Shown: positions 33,748 through 43,014, numbered from the stretch's first letter. The stretch is DNA of 64,000 nucleotides from Sphingobacterium composti (GCF_009829075.1 NZ_WUQZ01000011.1:34314-98313), one strand, 5' to 3'. A program made the numbers and translations. The notes: generated by a model from the letters alone, not told the origin.

Positions 33748-35280
33748 ATGAAAAGGATATTTTTTTTGCTGATAATATTTTTAAATGCATTTCACTCCGT
33801 ATCGATTGCTAAAGATAAGCCTTCCAAAGTACTAACGAAAGATCAATTGCTTGATAAAATAAAAGGTGGATGGGCAGGACAAACGATTGGGACTACTTAT
33901 GGATGGACGACAGAGTTTATGTATGCAGGAACCTACATCCAAGATTATAAAACTTTGCCTTGGCATGATGATTACATCAATGTAGCTATGGCTTCTTTCC
34001 CTGGTTTATACGATGACGTATATATGGATTTGATGTTTGTCGACGTATTTGAGAAAAAGGGATTGAATGCAAGTTTAAAAGATTTTGGTGAAGCATTTGC
34101 AAAGACAGAATTTCAATTATGGCATGCCAATCAAGCAGGAAGATATAATGTGCAGAATGGTATAGCCCCAGAATTGGCGGGACACTGGTTAAATAATCCT
34201 CATGCGGATGATATTGATTTTCAGATTGAGGCAGATTTTGCAGGATTAATGAGTCCTGGCATGCCGAAAGTAGCTACTCAAATCTCTAATAAAGTTGGCA
34301 AGCTTGTAAATTCTGGAGACGGTTTGTACGGAGGAATTTTTGTGGCAAATATGTATAGCAATGCTTTTGTAACTAAAGATATAAAATACATCATTGAGCA
34401 GTCATTGCTTGCTATTCCGCATGAAAGTGAATTTTACCAAGTTATTAAAGATGTTATAAAATGGCACAAAAAATACCCAAAAGATTGGAAGCAAACTTGG
34501 TTTGAGGTTCAACGTAAGTGGTCTGAAGAGGTCGGCTGCCCTTCTTTGGTGTTTCATCCGCTAAATATTGATGCTAAAGTAAACGCAGCATATGTTGTTA
34601 TGGGGTTATTATATGGAGAGGGAGATTTTACGAAAACTGCGGAAATTTCTACACGTGCAGGACAAGACTCTGATTGTAATCCAGCGACAGCTTTAGGAGT
34701 GTTGGGAACAATATATGGTTATTCAAATATTCCAGCATATTGGAAAACACCGCTAGTGAAAGCAGAAGATAAAAAATTCAGTCATACTGATTATTCTTTA
34801 TTGGATGTTTATAGCGTGAGTAATAAGCAAGCTTTAGAAAATCTTATAGCGCATGGCGCTAAAATAGAAGGTGATAATATTATTCTTCCAAAATATGAAA
34901 CGGAACTTGTTCCTTTTGAAAAAAACTTTAAAGATCATTACCCAACTGAAAGAGTTAAACTTCATAGAACGGTGCGTGATGAATATGAATTTGAATTTGA
35001 TGGGGTAGGTTTTGTTTTGACGGGTATTGTTCAAGATCCTAACAAAAATAAGGATGATGTATTATCAGCGGAATTATATGTAGATGGCAAACTTGTAGAG
35101 GTAGCCAAATTTCCTTCAGAGGAGAGCAAGACTCGCGCGGATTTATTTTGGAAATACCAATTAGAAAAAGGTAAACATACCGTTAAGATCAAAATTAATA
35201 AAGCGCAAGAAGGGCAGCAGTTGTTTCTTGTTGATTACTTGATTTATGATAACAAAAAGAATCAAGGAATTAGATTTTAA
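33748..35280 (+). CDS. Exported ADP-ribosylglycohydrolase-family protein with C-terminal extra domain
   Basis: This 510-residue protein has a signal peptide (about 1-21). The all-alpha ADP-ribosylglycohydrolase (DraG/ARH) fold spans about 30-375. The first metal cluster is LYDDVYMDLMF, where ARH enzymes have TDDT-type residues. HADDIDFQIEADF follows, and the second metal cluster is AGQDSDCNPATALG. About 130 residues of beta-rich sequence follow (from about 380 to 510, ending LVDYLIYDNKKN), absent in classical DraG. Family members cleave N- or O-glycosidic bonds to ADP-ribose; the exact substrate here is unknown. The export signal separates it from regulatory DraG proteins. It is a paralog of the next gene. 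Confidence 0.85.
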   Translation: MKRIFFLLIIFLNAFHSVSIAKDKPSKVLTKDQLLDKIKGGWAGQTIGTTYGWTTEFMYAGTYIQDYKTLPWHDDYINVAMASFPGLYDDVYMDLMFVDVFEKKGLNASLKDFGEAFAKTEFQLWHANQAGRYNVQNGIAPELAGHWLNNPHADDIDFQIEADFAGLMSPGMPKVATQISNKVGKLVNSGDGLYGGIFVANMYSNAFVTKDIKYIIEQSLLAIPHESEFYQVIKDVIKWHKKYPKDWKQTWFEVQRKWSEEVGCPSLVFHPLNIDAKVNAAYVVMGLLYGEGDFTKTAEISTRAGQDSDCNPATALGVLGTIYGYSNIPAYWKTPLVKAEDKKFSHTDYSLLDVYSVSNKQALENLIAHGAKIEGDNIILPKYETELVPFEKNFKDHYPTERVKLHRTVRDEYEFEFDGVGFVLTGIVQDPNKNKDDVLSAELYVDGKLVEVAKFPSEESKTRADLFWKYQLEKGKHTVKIKINKAQEGQQLFLVDYLIYDNKKNQGIRF

Positions 35281-35338
35281 TGCATAAATTTTATAAAATA
35301 ACATTAACTTAAAAAGTACTGAAAACACCTATTTAAAT

Positions 35339-36910
35339 ATGAAAAAATCAATAATTTATATTGGATTAGCTTTATTATCAGCGTCCTGTGCTGCTCCTAA
35401 AAATGAGCACATTACGATTAATAAAGAAGTGATGAATGATAAAGTAGCTGGTGCTTGGGCTGCTAAGATGATTGGCGTTATGTATGGAAGAGAAATGGAG
35501 TTCAAAGCTTTAGCAAAAACTTATGAAGATTCTATTCCATGGTATCCAGAATTGATTGAGAAGGCATTACTAGAAGATGATATTTACGGGCAATTAAGCT
35601 TCATGAATAGTCTTGAAAAGCATGGTAAGAATGCAACAACTAATCTATTAGCACAAGATTTTGCTAATGCGAGTTTTCCTTTGTGTCACGCCAATCTTCA
35701 AGCACGTAAAAATATCTTTGATGGTTTAACTCCCCCTTTTACAGGTGAACCAAGTAATAATATTCATGCGGATGATATCGATTTCCAGATAGAGTCAGAT
35801 TTTATAGGGTTTATACATCCTGCTATGACGCAGTCTTCAAATGCAATGGCGGATAGTATTGGACGTATCATGGCTTATGGAGATGGTTTGTATGGAGGTA
35901 TGTTTGTAGCTGCTATGCATAGTATTGCTTTTTATGAGAATGACATCCAGACAGTTATTAATAAGGCTTTGGAAGCTATTCCATCTGAAAGTACATACGC
36001 ATTGTGTATTAAGGATGTAATTGATTCACACAAGAAATATCCAGATGATTGGAGAAAGACTTGGTCTGTTATTGAGGATAAGTGGGCAAAGCACGATGTT
36101 TGTGCGCCTTATCACGACTTTAATATTGATGCTAAGTTGAATGGTGCATATATCGTTATAGGTCTTTTGTATGGAAATAGTGATCTACAAAAAACAATGG
36201 AAATCGCCATAAGATGTGGTCAAGATACAGATTGTAATTCTGCGAATGCTGCCGCGGTTTTGGGTGTGATGCAAGGTTACGAAAAGCTTCCTGAAGAGTT
36301 CAAATCACATATTCCAAATATTGCTGATAAGCATTTTTTACATACACAATCTTCATTTAACACAGCTAAACAACAAACACTGAAATTTATTGAAGAAAAT
36401 ATAATTCGCCACGGTGGTAAAATTACGGAAGACAGTTATGTCATTAAACTTCAACAAGCCAAATTTAATGGTCAATTGGAGCAATCATTTCCTAACAGCA
36501 AGCTTTCGTATGAAATGAGAATGAAAGATGCTAAGCATTGGACTTTAACTGGAGATTGGAAAGATTTCGTATATGGTGATGGTGATCCTGATTTATACAA
36601 AGTTGCTCATTCACCTAAAGATGAATTGAATATAGAATTCGAAGGAACAGGAGTTTCTTTGTTAGGAAGTTGGAATGTTGATGGTGGAAAAGCGGATATC
36701 TATATTGATGGTAAACATGTAAAGCAAGTTGACACGTATTATCGCGAGGAGGCTGGTAAATATGATGTGAATCGTGCTTATTTATTTCATGATTTAAATC
36801 TTGCTCCAGGTAAACATACGTTGAAATTAGTGGTTTCAGAAAGTAAAAACCCTAAATCGAGCGGAAATAAAATTTATTTAGAAAGAGCTTTAGTATACCA
36901 CTCTCATTAA
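35339..36910 (+). CDS. ADP-ribosylglycohydrolase-family lipoprotein, paralog of the preceding gene
   Basis: This 523-residue protein carries a lipoprotein signal (SASC, Cys17), so it is membrane-anchored where its paralog is soluble. The DraG/ARH fold shows HADDIDFQIESDF and CGQDTDCNSANAAA, matching the neighbour. The first metal cluster reads EDDIYGQLSF, so one acidic residue present in the neighbour (Asp of YMDL) is Gln here. The C-terminal beta-rich domain is also present (about 390-523). It lies 58 bases after its paralog. The altered metal cluster could mean changed substrate or weaker activity. Confidence 0.84.
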   Translation: MKKSIIYIGLALLSASCAAPKNEHITINKEVMNDKVAGAWAAKMIGVMYGREMEFKALAKTYEDSIPWYPELIEKALLEDDIYGQLSFMNSLEKHGKNATTNLLAQDFANASFPLCHANLQARKNIFDGLTPPFTGEPSNNIHADDIDFQIESDFIGFIHPAMTQSSNAMADSIGRIMAYGDGLYGGMFVAAMHSIAFYENDIQTVINKALEAIPSESTYALCIKDVIDSHKKYPDDWRKTWSVIEDKWAKHDVCAPYHDFNIDAKLNGAYIVIGLLYGNSDLQKTMEIAIRCGQDTDCNSANAAAVLGVMQGYEKLPEEFKSHIPNIADKHFLHTQSSFNTAKQQTLKFIEENIIRHGGKITEDSYVIKLQQAKFNGQLEQSFPNSKLSYEMRMKDAKHWTLTGDWKDFVYGDGDPDLYKVAHSPKDELNIEFEGTGVSLLGSWNVDGGKADIYIDGKHVKQVDTYYREEAGKYDVNRAYLFHDLNLAPGKHTLKLVVSESKNPKSSGNKIYLERALVYHSH

Positions 36911-36935
36911 TTATTAAGTTTTATAGATTTTTAAC

Positions 36936-36970
36936 CCCCATTTTCATACTGATAACGTACGGAAATGGGG
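36936..36970 (+). terminator. Terminator of the ribokinase/ADP-ribosylglycohydrolase operon
   Basis: CCCCATTT (36936-36943) pairs with AAATGGGG (36963-36970), and the plus strand continues TGTTATTTTTTT. The loop is long (19 bases). Confidence 0.6.
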
Positions 36971-36972
36971 TG

Positions 36973-37395
36973 TTATTTTTTTACAATTGCTACAGTCAAT
37001 CGCGAAATACAAATAAGCCTTTTCTTGTCATCATGTATTTTGATATCCCAAACATGTGTTGTTCTACCGATATGAATAGGTTTGCATTCAGCTTCCGCGG
37101 TACTACCTAGTTTTCCAGGTCTAAGGTGATTCGCATTTATTTCCAATCCTACCGCATTGTGTGTTTCGGTGTTGATAATTAACGCTGAAGCGACACTTCC
37201 TAAGGATTCGGCTAATACCACAGATGCTCCACCATGCAGAATTCCATAAGGCTGTAATACTTTTTCTGTGATAGGCATGGCTGCTTTCAATGAATCTGCC
37301 GAAATAGCTGTTGCTTTTATCTCTAAGAATCCCGTCATATTTCTAGCAAACAATTCATTTATCTCATCAACAGAGTATTTTCTATTCCAAATCAT
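36973..37395 (-). CDS. PaaI-type hotdog-fold thioesterase
   Basis: This 140-residue acyl-CoA thioesterase-like protein has the hotdog motif LQPYGILHGGASVVLAESLGSVAS, with the conserved Gly-Gly and acidic residue, then HLRPGKLGSTAEAECKPIHIGRTTHVWDIKI. Such proteins hydrolyse aromatic or acyl CoA thioesters. It follows the DinB gene by 1 base on the minus strand; all three genes of this strand (kinase, DinB, thioesterase) are tightly packed. The substrate is not visible. Confidence 0.9.
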   Translation of the reverse strand: MIWNRKYSVDEINELFARNMTGFLEIKATAISADSLKAAMPITEKVLQPYGILHGGASVVLAESLGSVASALIINTETHNAVGLEINANHLRPGKLGSTAEAECKPIHIGRTTHVWDIKIHDDKKRLICISRLTVAIVKK

Positions 37396-37396
37396 A

Positions 37397-37909
37397 TTAA
37401 TTGTTTAAATATTTTTGGAGCAAAATAAATTTGTGGTGATTCAAGTGACCTGCTATCACGTATATAAATGCAAGGACACTAATCAGCCGATCGGAGGCCA
37501 TACCTTTTCTAGCAAGTTCTGTTTCATTAAAGGTTTTAAATAGCGCAATATTGGCTTGTCGGAGGTGAATGAACTCTTCAATAATGCTATCTATTTCACG
37601 TTCATTATGCCGTCCGTTGATTACAAATTCATCTTGTTCAAATGACGCCAATGCGGTCATGTCATTACGTGCAAATCGTAGCGCACGATACGACATTACG
37701 CGTTCGGTATCGATAATATGACAAAGTATTTCTTTCACCGTCCATTTGCCTTCAGCGTAGCTGAATAATTCTTTGTCTTTTGGGATTTGGCGGATAAATT
37801 CTGGAAATGTTTCGAGTTGAGCCACAAGCTCATCAAATACATCACCTTGTACATTTTCAATATAATCTTCGTAGATAGCTGGATAATCTTCAGACTTGAG
37901 TAGCTTCAT
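37397..37909 (-). CDS. DinB-family four-helix-bundle protein
   Basis: This 170-residue DinB/YfiT-like protein has the metal-site pattern His in CHIIDTERVMSYR and two His in GHLNHHKFIL, as in thiol-dependent or metal-binding DinB proteins. These often catalyse thiol transfer (bacillithiol-S-transferase-like) or have unknown roles. Its start codon overlaps the end of the histidine kinase gene by 20 bases, suggesting translational coupling. Confidence 0.87.
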   Translation of the reverse strand: MKLLKSEDYPAIYEDYIENVQGDVFDELVAQLETFPEFIRQIPKDKELFSYAEGKWTVKEILCHIIDTERVMSYRALRFARNDMTALASFEQDEFVINGRHNEREIDSIIEEFIHLRQANIALFKTFNETELARKGMASDRLISVLAFIYVIAGHLNHHKFILLQKYLNN

Positions 37910-39116
37910 AATTTAAATTACTTTTTAGTACTATTCTAAATGTGGTGCCTTTTCCGATTTCGGATTCTTTGACAAAAATATTTCCCTTATGATAACGCAC
38001 CATCCTTTTGGTCAAACTCAATCCTAATCCCCATCCGCGTTGTCTTGTGGTGAATCCAGGTTGGAAAATAGCTTCAAAATTAGATTTTGGTATTCCTTTA
38101 CCGGTATCACTAATGTCTATAAAAATTTCTTCTTTCGCAATATTTTCTTTAATTACAATGCTGATGTTTCCTTCTGTATCAATTGCGTTGACCGCGTTTT
38201 TCAAAAGGTTTTCGATGATCCAATCAAACAAGGGAACATTAAGTTTCGCTTCGAGGTGACTTTCACCAGTGAGTTGAAATGTAATCTTGTCACTAGTTCT
38301 AATCTTGAAATATTCTACAAAATTTTCGATCACTTCGTATACATTATGATTAGATAAGACAGGACGAGAGCCTATCTTGGAAAACCTATCTGCTACAATT
38401 TCTAATCGGGTGACATCTCGTTCCATCTCATTCACAACCTGATCATCCTCGGCATCAAACTTAATTTTAATCAATTCAATCCATCCCATTAATGATGAAA
38501 TGGGGGTTCCTAATTGATGCGCAGCTTCTTTTGCCATTCCCACCCAAACTAGGTTTTGTTCTGATTTTCGTATGGAGTTGAATACATAATAGGCAATAAT
38601 CAAGAAGATGGCGATAAGTGAAAGTTGTATGTATGGAAATATTCGAAGGTTGCGAAGGGCTTTAGACTCTTGATAATAAACCGACCATTTCTCCCCATTT
38701 TCTAACATTAGATGGATGGGAGCATGGGCGCGCTTCATTTTATTTAGCTCATTTTGAAAATATTGAGGGTCATAGTTTACATTCTTTTTGAGAGAATCTT
38801 CTAATTGAATGTTTGTTTTGGTAGAATCCAAATCGCGCCAAAAAATAATATTGTCTTGTTCGTCTGTAATAATCGCGGGTAGTGTTAGGCTATCCCGAAC
38901 AGCATAAATGAAGCTGATAAACTCATCGTCTACATCAGGCATTGTCATAATACTACGTGTGCTCATTGCCCAAACTTCAGCTTTAGTGCGTTCTGATTTC
39001 GAAAGGCTTTTTACCAAGTAATCGCTATACAACAGTGATGCTATCCCAATTGTGGCAGCAAAAACTAGCAAAAGTACTTTCCACGTTTGTTTTGAATTGT
39101 ATTGATAAGGATTCAT
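37890..39116 (-). CDS. Sensor histidine kinase, orphan
   Basis: This 408-residue membrane kinase has two membrane segments (about 12-31 and 161-180) that flank a periplasmic sensor region (about 32-160). The phospho-acceptor block is AKEAAHQLGTPISSLMGW (His200). The ATPase domain has NLLKNAVNAID (N-box), DISDTGKGIP (G1) and GWGLGLSLTKRMV (G2). No response regulator is adjacent; the following genes are DinB and a thioesterase. The signal sensed is unknown. Confidence 0.92.
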   Translation of the reverse strand: MNPYQYNSKQTWKVLLLVFAATIGIASLLYSDYLVKSLSKSERTKAEVWAMSTRSIMTMPDVDDEFISFIYAVRDSLTLPAIITDEQDNIIFWRDLDSTKTNIQLEDSLKKNVNYDPQYFQNELNKMKRAHAPIHLMLENGEKWSVYYQESKALRNLRIFPYIQLSLIAIFLIIAYYVFNSIRKSEQNLVWVGMAKEAAHQLGTPISSLMGWIELIKIKFDAEDDQVVNEMERDVTRLEIVADRFSKIGSRPVLSNHNVYEVIENFVEYFKIRTSDKITFQLTGESHLEAKLNVPLFDWIIENLLKNAVNAIDTEGNISIVIKENIAKEEIFIDISDTGKGIPKSNFEAIFQPGFTTRQRGWGLGLSLTKRMVRYHKGNIFVKESEIGKGTTFRIVLKSNLNYEATQV

Positions 39117-39218
39117 TCCAGATTATAAACTATTACAAAATAAGTAATTTATTCAATAATTGAAGTTTATTTAAGAGGAACATTTGTGTTCTAATTCATT
39201 TATTAAATGAGAAATAAG

Positions 39219-39226
39219 TAATTTTG
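39219..39226 (+). promoter_or_regulatory. Promoter -7 box of gltX, nearly leaderless
   Basis: TAATTTTG matches the consensus and ends 4 bases before the gltX ATG at 39231. Confidence 0.5.
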
Positions 39227-39230
39227 TGGC

Positions 39231-40751
39231 ATGAGTTCACAACAAAAAGTTAGAGTGCGTTTCGCGCCGAGTCCTACAGGGGGATTGCATTTGGGTGGTG
39301 TAAGAACTGCCTTGTTCAATTATTTATTTGCTAGACATCACCAAGGTGAATTTATTTTAAGAATTGAAGATACAGATCAGACGCGTTTTGTGGCTGGTGC
39401 TGAAGAATATATTAACGAATGTTTGGCGTGGTGCGGTATTTCGCCAGATGAGAGCCCAGAAAAACCAGGCGCATTTGGACCATACCGCCAAAGTGAGAGA
39501 AAGCCCTCATATCGCCAGTATGCTGAACAATTAGTGGCCAATGGCTATGCATATTATGCTTTCGACACAGCGGAAGAACTGGATCAACAACGTCAATTAC
39601 ATCCAAACTTTAGATATTCGCATGAGAATAGATTAAGCTTACGAAATTCATTGAGCTTGTCAGCAGAAGAAACTAAAGCATTGTTGGAATCTGGAGCACC
39701 TCATACCATTCGCATCAAAATGCCGGAAGAAGAAATGGTGTCTTTTGATGATATGATACGTGGTCGCGTTTCTTTTGAAACAAAATTAATTGACGACAAG
39801 GTATTGTTAAAAGCTGATGGAATGCCAACTTATCATTTGGCTGTAGTGGTTGACGATAAAGCTATGGAAATTACGCATATCTTCCGTGGTGAAGAGTGGT
39901 TACCATCAGCTCCAGTACATTTGCTATTGTGGGAATACTTAGGTTGGAAAGCACACGAGCCAAAATGGGCGCATTTACCGTTGATATTAAAGCCTGACGG
40001 AAATGGTAAATTGAGTAAACGGGATGGCGATCGTTTAGGATTCCCAGTCTATGCAATGAACTGGACTGATCCTAAAACAGGTGATTTGACAAAAGGCTTT
40101 CGTGAATTAGGTTTCTTGCCAGAAGCATTCGTAAATATGCTTGGTGTATTGGGGTGGAATGATGGTACAGAACAAGAATTATTCTCTATTGAAGAATTAA
40201 TAGCAAAATTCTCTGTTGATCGAATTAGCAAAAGCGGGGCAAAATTTGATTTTGAAAAAGCTAAGTGGTTCAACCACGAGTGGATCAAGAAAACGGATAA
40301 TGCAGCGCTTCTCCCTCAAATCAAAGAAGTGTTAGCGCAACATAATATTACTAATGTTGATGACGCATACATTAATAAAGTATTAACAGCGGTTAAAGAG
40401 AGATTGACTTATCTTTCTGATTTTTGGGAACAGACATCATTCTTTTTTGAAGAGCCAACGCAATATGATATTGATGCTGTAAAGCCGAAATGGAGTGAAG
40501 ATAAAACGGCATTTTTTGAGAATATAATTGCTGAATTTGAAAACCAATCGGAGTGGACAGCTGCTGCTTTAGAACCATTCTTCAAAGGCAAAGTAGCAGA
40601 GTCAGGAATGAAAATAGGTGAACTGATGATGCCTTATCGTATTATGTTGGTAGGTGGTAAATTTGGGCCGGATGTCTTCTTAATTACAGAATTATTAGGA
40701 AAAGAACAAGTAGTTTCTAGAGTAAAGAAAGCTTTGGAATTATTTAAATAG
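39231..40751 (+). CDS. gltX: Glutamate--tRNA ligase
   Basis: This 506-residue class I aminoacyl-tRNA synthetase charges tRNA-Glu. The HIGH-type motif is FAPSPTGGLHLGGVRTAL (about 11-28) and the KMSKS-type motif is KLSKRDGDR (about 262). RIEDTDQTRF and HIFRGEEWLPS are also family blocks, followed by the C-terminal anticodon-binding cage domain (about 360-506). Length is normal. It is followed by a terminator. The promoter box lies only 4 bases upstream of ATG. Confidence 0.97.
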   Translation: MSSQQKVRVRFAPSPTGGLHLGGVRTALFNYLFARHHQGEFILRIEDTDQTRFVAGAEEYINECLAWCGISPDESPEKPGAFGPYRQSERKPSYRQYAEQLVANGYAYYAFDTAEELDQQRQLHPNFRYSHENRLSLRNSLSLSAEETKALLESGAPHTIRIKMPEEEMVSFDDMIRGRVSFETKLIDDKVLLKADGMPTYHLAVVVDDKAMEITHIFRGEEWLPSAPVHLLLWEYLGWKAHEPKWAHLPLILKPDGNGKLSKRDGDRLGFPVYAMNWTDPKTGDLTKGFRELGFLPEAFVNMLGVLGWNDGTEQELFSIEELIAKFSVDRISKSGAKFDFEKAKWFNHEWIKKTDNAALLPQIKEVLAQHNITNVDDAYINKVLTAVKERLTYLSDFWEQTSFFFEEPTQYDIDAVKPKWSEDKTAFFENIIAEFENQSEWTAAALEPFFKGKVAESGMKIGELMMPYRIMLVGGKFGPDVFLITELLGKEQVVSRVKKALELFK

Positions 40752-40776
40752 TATTTATTTTGTGTAACTAAATGCA

Positions 40777-40802
40777 AAAAGCCATTCTTCTGAATGGCTT
40801 TT
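40777..40802 (+). terminator. Terminator of gltX
   Basis: AAAAGCCATTC (40777-40787) pairs perfectly with GAATGGCTTTT (40792-40802). Confidence 0.75.
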
Positions 40803-40844
40803 ATTATGCTTTATAAATTTTCCCTTTAATAATTTTTGTATTTT

Positions 40845-40864
40845 AGCCATTCTTAGGAATGGCT
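40845..40864 (+). repeat. Hairpin over the recG start codon that repeats the gltX terminator stem
   Basis: AGCCATTC (40845-40852) pairs with GAATGGCT (40857-40864), which covers the recG ATG (40859-40861). The same stem sequence is used in the gltX terminator 55 bases upstream, so arms of the two hairpins could swap partners. Confidence 0.5.
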
Positions 40865-42964
40865 GATTTATCTGTAATTACTCCCATCGAATACCTCAAA
40901 GGTGTAGGCCCACAAAAGGCCGATGTACTCAAAAAAGAGTTACAGATATTCACTATTGGCGATCTATTGCAATATTATCCTTTTCGCTATATTGACCGTA
41001 CAAAATTCCACAAGATTCGTCAATTGCATCCTGATTTGATTGGTGCGCAGGTTTTGGGTCGATTGGTTCAACTGAAAGAAGTTGGTGAAAAAAGAGCAAA
41101 GCGCCTTGTCGGTGTTTTCAAAGACGACACAGGCTCGATGGAATTGGTTTGGTTTCAGAGTGTTTCCTTTTTACAGAAAAGCTTAAAAGTTGGGGCTGCT
41201 TATATTATCTATGGGAAACCTACAGAATTTAACGGACAGATATCAATTACACATCCCGAAATCGAATTGTATAATGTGCAAGAGAAGAAAATCGGTAATC
41301 TAACGATGCAACCGGTGTATTCTTCGACAGAAAAATTGAAGAAATTCAATCTCGACACAAAAGGAATTCAGCGACTGCAACAAACCGCACTTGAAACTAC
41401 ATTCAGAAGTTTCAGAGAAACATTGCCAGAATATTTGGTTAACACACACAATTTGCTTGCCTACCCAAAAGCTCTGCTTTCCATTCATTTTCCACAAAAT
41501 GTGGACGACCTCAATGCTGCAATTCGGCGAATGAAATTTGAAGAATTATTCTTTATTCAACTTCGATTATTACGCAACAAACAACTAAATACGCAAAAAT
41601 ATAAAGGCCATCGATTCGATAAAGTCGGCGAAAAATTTAATACTTTTTTCAATACCAGATTACCATTCCCTTTGACGAATGCACAGAAACGTGTAGTCAA
41701 AGAAATCCGTATTGATACCAATACAGGCGCGCAAATGAACCGTTTGGTGCAAGGTGATGTTGGTTCGGGAAAGACTGTTGTCGCGCTGATGAGTATGTTG
41801 ATTGCAATTGATAACGGCTATCAGGCTTGTATGATGGCACCAACAGAAATCTTAGCTACCCAACATTACAATGGATTAAAGGAATTATTAGGTGAAGGTA
41901 TTTGCAATATCAAATTGCTTACGGGATCGACTTCTACGAAAGAACGTCGTATCATCCACCAAGAGTTGGAAGAAGGCACATTAGATATTCTGATCGGTAC
42001 ACATGCCTTGATTGAAGATAAAGTGAAATTCAAGAATATAGGTTTTGTAGTAATTGATGAGCAGCATCGTTTTGGGGTGGAGCAACGTGCTAAATTGTGG
42101 CGTAAGAATGTTATTCCTCCTCATATGTTGGTCATGACAGCCACGCCAATTCCACGAACTTTGGCGATGACGCTCTACGGGGATTTGGATATTTCTATTA
42201 TTGACGAATTGCCAGCGGGTCGTAAACCGATTAAAACTGTTCATTTTTTCGAAAATCAAAGATTGCGTGTTTTTGGTTTTATGCGCGAAGAAATCGCTAA
42301 AGGCAGACAGGTCTACATCGTTTATCCATTGATAAAAGAAAGTGAAAAGCTTGATTTATTAAATCTGGAAGCAGGTTTAGAAAGTTTGCAAAAGGAATTT
42401 CCGCTGCCGCAATACAAGATCAGTATTGTACACGGTAAAATGCCAGTGAAGGATAAAGATTTTGAGATGCAACGATTCGTAAAAGGAGAAACGCAGATTA
42501 TGGTCGCTACGACAGTAATTGAAGTTGGGGTGAATGTTCCAAATGCCTCGGTCATGGTGATTGAAAATTCCGAAAGATTTGGTTTATCACAATTGCACCA
42601 ATTGCGTGGTCGTGTAGGTCGTGGCGCTGAACAGTCGTTTTGTATTTTGATGACAGGTAATAAGTTGAGCAAAGAAGGTCGAACGCGATTGGAAACCATG
42701 GTGCGTACGAATGATGGTTTTGAAATTGCCGAAGTGGACTTAGAATTACGTGGTCCAGGTGATATTTCTGGCACGCAACAATCAGGCGTATTAGACATGA
42801 AAATTGCTGATTTGGCTAAAGACCAAAAAATCTTAGCAGAAGCTCGAAATTCTGTTATTATAATCTTCAAAACTGACCCTAATCTGGCCCTTCCAGAAAA
42901 TCAAATATTGCTAAATTATCTCAATCAGCGAAACTCTGGAATCTCTTGGGATAAGATTTCCTGA
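40859..42964 (+). CDS. recG: ATP-dependent DNA helicase RecG
   Basis: This 701-residue helicase remodels stalled replication forks and Holliday junctions. The N-terminal wedge with its OB fold spans about 1-270 (PIEYLKGVGPQKADVLKKEL, ITHPEIE). Walker A is GDVGSGKTVVALMS (about 298). The DEAD-like box is VIDEQHRFGVEQRAKL (DEQH), and motif III is TATPIPRTLAMT. Motif VI is QLHQLRGRVGRG, and GPGDISGTQQSG belongs to the C-terminal TRG motif. Length is typical. The start codon lies within a hairpin. Confidence 0.96.
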   Translation: MADLSVITPIEYLKGVGPQKADVLKKELQIFTIGDLLQYYPFRYIDRTKFHKIRQLHPDLIGAQVLGRLVQLKEVGEKRAKRLVGVFKDDTGSMELVWFQSVSFLQKSLKVGAAYIIYGKPTEFNGQISITHPEIELYNVQEKKIGNLTMQPVYSSTEKLKKFNLDTKGIQRLQQTALETTFRSFRETLPEYLVNTHNLLAYPKALLSIHFPQNVDDLNAAIRRMKFEELFFIQLRLLRNKQLNTQKYKGHRFDKVGEKFNTFFNTRLPFPLTNAQKRVVKEIRIDTNTGAQMNRLVQGDVGSGKTVVALMSMLIAIDNGYQACMMAPTEILATQHYNGLKELLGEGICNIKLLTGSTSTKERRIIHQELEEGTLDILIGTHALIEDKVKFKNIGFVVIDEQHRFGVEQRAKLWRKNVIPPHMLVMTATPIPRTLAMTLYGDLDISIIDELPAGRKPIKTVHFFENQRLRVFGFMREEIAKGRQVYIVYPLIKESEKLDLLNLEAGLESLQKEFPLPQYKISIVHGKMPVKDKDFEMQRFVKGETQIMVATTVIEVGVNVPNASVMVIENSERFGLSQLHQLRGRVGRGAEQSFCILMTGNKLSKEGRTRLETMVRTNDGFEIAEVDLELRGPGDISGTQQSGVLDMKIADLAKDQKILAEARNSVIIIFKTDPNLALPENQILLNYLNQRNSGISWDKIS

Positions 42965-42998
42965 CATTAGCGTTTCAATTCCAAAGCAGGTATTTCTG

Positions 42999-43006
42999 TA
43001 TATTTG
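42999..43006 (+). promoter_or_regulatory. Promoter -7 box of the MscS-type channel gene
   Basis: TATATTTG matches the consensus, 8 bases before the ATG at 43015. TTTC at 42973-42976, 22 bases upstream, is a possible imperfect -33 element. Confidence 0.45.
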
Positions 43007-43014
43007 CAATACTT

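Noticed and set aside
36973..39116. A two-component pair around the histidine kinase
   Set aside because: The neighbours are DinB and a thioesterase; no receiver domain is adjacent.
42322..42870. Antisense frame of 182 codons within recG
   Set aside because: It overlaps conserved helicase motifs on the other strand and shows no protein motif of its own.
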